Below are positions 6,901 to 8,761 of a stretch of 8,761 nucleotides of DNA, piece by piece. Location of the stretch: NCBI GenBank assembly GCA_027487145.1, contig JAIYEC010000072.1:1-8761 (forward strand). The letters are read 5' to 3'. Position 1 is the stretch's first letter. The number at the start of each line of letters is the position of its first letter. The notes under the pieces were generated by a model. It did not search any database, was not told where the DNA came from, and saw only the letters and a list, made by a program, of their open reading frames with translations. The position numbers and the translations under genes are program-made. This DNA comes from a bacterium. Lineage in GTDB: Bacteria; Patescibacteriota; Minisyncoccia; Phycocordibacterales; UBA918.

Positions 6901-8478
6901 AACCTGGGTGAAAATACTGAGATGACAGCGGCTGATAATGCACTGGCTCTCGGTGATCAGGTTCGAATCCGAATGGGAATCAAAGTATCGGGAGCCTCTA
7001 TGCCAAGTGGTATTGATAGCTTTAAACTGCAGTTTGCTCCCAGAGTTACCACCTGTACCGCAGTCACAACGTGGTCTGATTTAGGTGATGCTTCAAGCAC
7101 CACCGCCCGATTCAGAGGGGTGAATAACACACCAGCTGATGGTGCTCCACTTTCCACCGATCCACCAGCCGGAGGGGATTTGCTACTCTCAGTTTCAACA
7201 GTTTCAGGTACGTACGAAGAGGCAAATAATACTGCTCTAAATCCCTACAACGCGTTTCCGGGAGATACGGTTGAGTACGACTGGGTCGTCGAGCATAATG
7301 GGGCAAACGATAAGACATCGTACTGTTTTAGAATGGTAGAAGCAAATGGTTCTGTTCTACAAACCTATAGCACATATCCAACGCTCAGGACTGTCGGCTA
7401 TGAACCGCTTATTAGTAATTGGCGCTGGTATGAAGATGAGACAAGTCTCACGCCGAGTAATCCTCGAGGTGGCGAAAATGTCTCACCAAGTAACGTTGAA
7501 TTTAACAACGCGTTAAAGCTTCGACTCGTACTTCGTGAAAGTTCAGGAGCAGATGGTCTTAATGTAAAATTTGCGCTGCAATATTCAGAATACGCGGATT
7601 TTTCACAAGGTGTGTTTACGGTGACAAGTACCACAACGTGCGATGGCAATTCGATTTGGTGTTTCTTCAATGGTGCTGGAGTTGATAATGCTGTAATCCA
7701 AAGTAGTGTTATCTCTGACGCGAACTCTTGTGTGGCCGGGGTCGGATCGGGTTGTGGTACATATAATGAGAGCGCTAATCCAGCAGGTGTAACGTTTGAT
7801 CAGCTGGCACTCACAAATACCGAATTTGAATACACTATTAAACATGATGGCGCTCGTTCAAACCGGGTCTACTATTTCCGACTTTATAACCTTACCTACA
7901 ATGAACCGGTTGGCGTAGCGGCGACGTTTAGTTATCCCTCTCTTGTAACTGAAGGAGCTAACATGAATTTTTCAATTCTCGGTCTTAACCCTGGGGTAAC
8001 TACAGCTGGAATCACTACTGATGCAACCACTACACCTACTACCATCAGCTTCAGAAACATTCCGTTTAATACTGATATCGAAGCGGCCCAGCGGGTGAGT
8101 ATCACCACAAATGCAACTGATGGCTATCAAGTCCTTACGTATGCCAATAGTCAATTGATAAATTCATATGGAGATATCATTCCACCTATCACTAGTACCA
8201 ATGCAAGCCCAGCTGGATGGTCGACAGCTTGTGTAGGTAGTGCAAAAGCCTGCTTCGGATACCATACGGCAGACGCAACGCTGGCAGGTGGTTCAACCAG
8301 GTTTGCTCCAACAAATTCATACGCACGCTTAGAAACCACCCCAAGAGAAATTATGTTTAGTTCTATCCCAACGACCGGCGATAGTAATGATGTTGTCTTC
8401 AGGCTACGTGTCAGTAGTCTCCAACCAGCTGGAGACTATGTAACAGGTCTCACATACATCGCAGTTCCTGTTCATTAA
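3916..8478 (+). CDS. Large modular surface protein: sialidase-like head, tandem beta modules, WxL-like C-terminal domain
   Basis: The protein has 1520 residues. A signal peptide (about 1-38) ends near TVFAAQA; there is no lipobox around C25. Residues about 50-430 look like a sialidase/BNR-type propeller, with an Asp-box-like S84-T-N-G-G-T-T-W91 and weaker copies near 201-210 (SSNCGVTTSW) and 372-381. Sialidase activity is not implied, since no catalytic Arg triad or Asp/Tyr/Glu set was identified. Residues about 430-600 form a beta module (VTSITIEETGTINAA, LRYDLDTTAPYDC, SMCVYVVLDVT) that I recall as recurrent in Parcubacteria. Residues 628-963 hold four related units, 970-1345 two further tandem modules, and 1349-1520 a WxL-like end domain. 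The composition is rich in Thr, Asn, Ser, Gly and Ala and poor in Lys, as in adhesins. Fourteen cysteines in the mature protein fall into seven local pairs. There is no C-terminal membrane helix or LPXTG motif, so attachment probably depends on the end domain and perhaps gene 6. The start has no Shine-Dalgarno; M10 (3943) is an alternative. Confidence 0.88.
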   Translation: MNRFGRLTAMYHKSLSGLLLLSMVCGGLLTPLSTVFAAQATVDATVSTATTEHTILGAATVWVSDQVGYKFYVDSTGLCVYSKSTNGGTTWGLSVTVDSDASCFGMTVWYDRWTPGDGGQFIHIMTLETDVSRPRYNRLDTTNDDLLMNSLPVDVGVGSGQVGGLNAVTAGNNAGSITKGTDGTIYIALNDNTDRYVVECSSNCGVTTSWTETGAATNPMDAQPDWSLLMPLSNGDILLINRDIDADDIRSKVWNNTAGTWSGTWTTLNANAPENTTYEAGMAATININTGAIYLAYIDWATGGALGGANDDVRTATYSGGVWTNNTDVITDTTRGLTGVSMGVDANTNTIYVAYTGQTTAGTATTGNVYWKSSANAMTSWGAETGPVNTTPDDLYGVDINNVNYQRLTISWYGAAPDDMFIENAMANPTPTVEVLTYGIQNTEVRASTTNFYVGGTLVIDENVTNRNVTSITIEETGTINAATAVDNIRLRYDLDTTAPYDCVSESYAGTETQFGSTDVDGFSGANGTATFTGTQGITTTQSMCVYVVLDVTKSASAGNTIDIGIPNATTNVLVSGGPTVVPNHSLAIAGNTTVQLDNDFRVQRGVIEMNADTFTITAGVDYDAPVSADRAFIRITNTGHTGAGPSLGSGTRNSDDVTVQITNPANIMNNITFQRGTGAVDTTRISWEIVEYKGVTGGDNEFVVRRQEALSYSAAGTTLTSTAVAGIVDDADVAVFITSQYNANTGATLYHYGLSTAAWNAAPNTTTFTRGAGGSVSTVSYAVVEFVGSNWKVQRVQHTFTAAGTTQTQAITPVNSLSRTFIHTQKRAPSSTHANFGHEVWLSGIGQVSFLLDGAATTPGSHVSVAWVIENTQTTGTPMVVTRSNGLLNTTGTSPQTNIIPIGKTLNDISIASIFTNNRADTTNNTWPEPILGVRLLSPTQYEIWRSDITANVNYRTEVVEWPTAVRKLEQSYYRLYVDNNALKPTDPWPAGAPNLGENTEMTAADNALALGDQVRIRMGIKVSGASMPSGIDSFKLQFAPRVTTCTAVTTWSDLGDASSTTARFRGVNNTPADGAPLSTDPPAGGDLLLSVSTVSGTYEEANNTALNPYNAFPGDTVEYDWVVEHNGANDKTSYCFRMVEANGSVLQTYSTYPTLRTVGYEPLISNWRWYEDETSLTPSNPRGGENVSPSNVEFNNALKLRLVLRESSGADGLNVKFALQYSEYADFSQGVFTVTSTTTCDGNSIWCFFNGAGVDNAVIQSSVISDANSCVAGVGSGCGTYNESANPAGVTFDQLALTNTEFEYTIKHDGARSNRVYYFRLYNLTYNEPVGVAATFSYPSLVTEGANMNFSILGLNPGVTTAGITTDATTTPTTISFRNIPFNTDIEAAQRVSITTNATDGYQVLTYANSQLINSYGDIIPPITSTNASPAGWSTACVGSAKACFGYHTADATLAGGSTRFAPTNSYARLETTPREIMFSSIPTTGDSNDVVFRLRVSSLQPAGDYVTGLTYIAVPVH
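4225..4250 (+). repeat. Perfect 13-bp tandem repeat inside gene 5
   Basis: TTTGGTATGACCG occurs twice without a gap (4225-4237, 4238-4250). Because 13 is not a multiple of three, the copies are read in different frames, giving GMTV and WYDR within FGMTVWYDRW. Loss or gain of one copy would shift the frame of the 1520-codon gene. Confidence 0.85.
5797..6804 (+). repeat. Four divergent tandem units (86-101 residues apart) within gene 5
   Basis: Protein-level repeat. Units start near residues 628, 729, 815 and 905. Each opens with a hydrophobic strand (DRAFIRITNT, ADVAVFITSQ, SRTFIHTQKR, DISIASIFTN), carries a middle strand (NNITFQRGTG, NTTTFTRGAG, GQVSFLLDGA, TQYEIWRSDI) and closes with a strand of the type S-[WYV]-x-[IVW]-V-[EI] (ISWEIVEY, VSYAVVEF, VSVAWVIEN, YRTEVVEW). 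Linkers also match: FVVRRQEALSYSAAGTT, WKVQRVQHTFTAAGTT and MVVTRSNGLLNTTGTS. The copies are too diverged for DNA-level repeats, so the duplication is old. The units are probably beta-sandwich stalk domains. Confidence 0.75.
6823..7950 (+). repeat. Two tandem ~180-residue modules within gene 5
   Basis: Residues 970-1159 and 1164-1345 share the same order of motifs. They open with YYRLYVDNNALKPTDPWPAG versus WRWYEDETSLTPSNPRGGEN. A strand follows (ALALGDQVRIRMGIKV versus NNALKLRLVLRESS), then FKLQFAPR versus VKFALQYSEY, an N-x-A/Y-E insert (GTYEEANNTALNP versus GTYNESANPAG), and a closing block (EYDWVVEHNGANDKTSYCFRM versus EYTIKHDGARSNRVYYFRL) ending in TYPTLRT or SYPSLVT. Each looks like a two-sheet beta domain. 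From memory this module recurs in large Parcubacteria surface proteins. Confidence 0.75.
7960..8475 (+). other. WxL-like C-terminal attachment domain of gene 5
   Basis: Residues 1349-1520. The layout follows the WxL fold known from Firmicutes: a glycine/threonine-rich entry (GVTTAGITTDATTTPTTISF), a proximal motif DGYQVLTYAN where WxL proteins have GW-x-L-T-V, a central NASPAGW...CFGYHT block with two cysteines (C1439, C1446), and a terminal QPAGDYVTGLTYIAVPVH. The last block corresponds to the distal Y-x-x-x-L-T-W-x-L strand. Both signature Trp positions are Tyr here. The fold assignment is an inference from motif order, not a search result. Confidence 0.5.
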
Positions 8479-8482
8479 TAAA

Positions 8483-8491
8483 TGGTATGAT
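8483..8491 (+). promoter_or_regulatory. Candidate extended -10 promoter of gene 6
   Basis: TGGTATGAT is an extended -10 element of the same form as the one before gene 4. It starts 5 nt after the gene 5 stop. A transcript start near 8498 would leave a leader of about 13 nt without a Shine-Dalgarno before the ATG at 8511. The 32-nt gap has no terminator hairpin, so gene 6 may also be read from gene 5. Confidence 0.5.
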
Positions 8492-8510
8492 TTTTGCACA
8501 ACAATTTTTT

Positions 8511-8761
8511 ATGAACATTCGAAACATCTCACTGTTTATCTGTGTCTTTCTGACACTTCCGTGTACCAGTCTAGCGGCTGATATTTTAGTGGCTCCGCCG
8601 TTGTTTGATCTTGAGCTCCAGCCACGTGACATCATAAAAAAAGATATTACGGTGCGGAATGAGAGTGATTCAAAGTTATACGTGTACGCCACCGTAAACG
8701 AAATAGCGGTTGATGGAAGTGGTGATATCAAAGAGTTCATCACACCAGTAATGGATCAGCA
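8511..8761 (+). CDS. DUF916/WxL-interacting-protein-like secreted protein (3' partial)
   Basis: 83 codons are visible before the window ends in frame. A signal peptide (MNIRNISLFICVFLTLPCTS core, cleavage near SLA-AD at 22) is followed by ILVAPPLFDLELQPRDIIKK, then DITVRNESDSKLYVYATVNE and a GSGDIKEFITPVM segment. This matches the start of the DUF916 peptidoglycan-binding domain of WxL-interacting proteins: an xxPxxFDLxLxPG-type opening, a strand carrying N-x-S-D, then a Y/V-rich strand and D/N-G-x-G-x-I. In Firmicutes such proteins pair DUF916 with DUF3324 and a C-terminal membrane helix, and bind WxL domains and peptidoglycan. Only the first domain's beginning can be seen, so the rest is unknown. 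The TLPC sequence is not a good lipobox. Its place directly after a protein with a WxL-like tail supports a partnership. A more general periplasmic chaperone-like or Ig-like domain is the alternative. Confidence 0.7.
   Translation, partial: MNIRNISLFICVFLTLPCTSLAADILVAPPLFDLELQPRDIIKKDITVRNESDSKLYVYATVNEIAVDGSGDIKEFITPVMDQ

Noticed and set aside
148..8743. Reading frames on the - strand throughout the window
   Set aside because: All lie opposite well-supported + strand genes, are short, and show no signal peptide, domain or spacing consistent with real genes.
1..8761. tRNA, rRNA, CRISPR array, insertion sequence or attachment site
   Set aside because: No cloverleaf, regularly spaced direct repeats, terminal inverted repeats or transposase-like frame was seen on either strand.

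Overview
The window reads as a stretch of genome from a Candidate Phyla Radiation (Patescibacteria) bacterium, most likely of the Parcubacteria group. This rests on recalled resemblance of several proteins to families common there: a large surface protein with a sialidase-like head and a WxL-like tail, secreted cohesin/dockerin proteins, and a small two-cysteine membrane protein. It also rests on the general lack of Shine-Dalgarno sequences. TGA is used as a stop (2307-2309, directly after a complete dockerin), so the code is the standard bacterial one and not the TGA=Gly code of Gracilibacteria/Absconditabacteria. No database search was possible, so the taxonomic call is an inference.

Six genes lie head to tail on the + strand, and every one encodes a membrane or exported protein. 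Genes 1-3 (2-868, 870-1541, 1551-2309) are separated by 1 and 9 nt and look like one operon: the C-terminal part of a single-pass protein with Ig-like ectodomains and a cytoplasmic coiled coil, a small N-anchored protein with two cysteines, and a secreted protein carrying both a cohesin and a dockerin. A 117-nt gap (2310-2426) follows, with an extended -10 promoter candidate and a curious start-stop codon pair. Gene 4 (2427-3860) is a secreted protein with a Glu/Pro-rich linker and TolB-like propeller blades. After 55 nt comes gene 5 (3916-8478), a 1520-residue modular surface protein. After 32 nt comes gene 6 (from 8511, cut by the window end), which starts like a DUF916/WxL-interacting protein.

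The most notable reading is that genes 5 and 6 may form a divergent WxL-type surface-attachment pair. Gene 5 ends in a domain laid out like a WxL domain but with Tyr in the two Trp positions, and gene 6 starts like the peptidoglycan- and WxL-binding partner. With the cohesin/dockerin and Ig-like proteins upstream, the window looks like a locus for building an external protein coat or adhesion apparatus. No RNA genes, CRISPR array, insertion sequence or metabolic gene was found.
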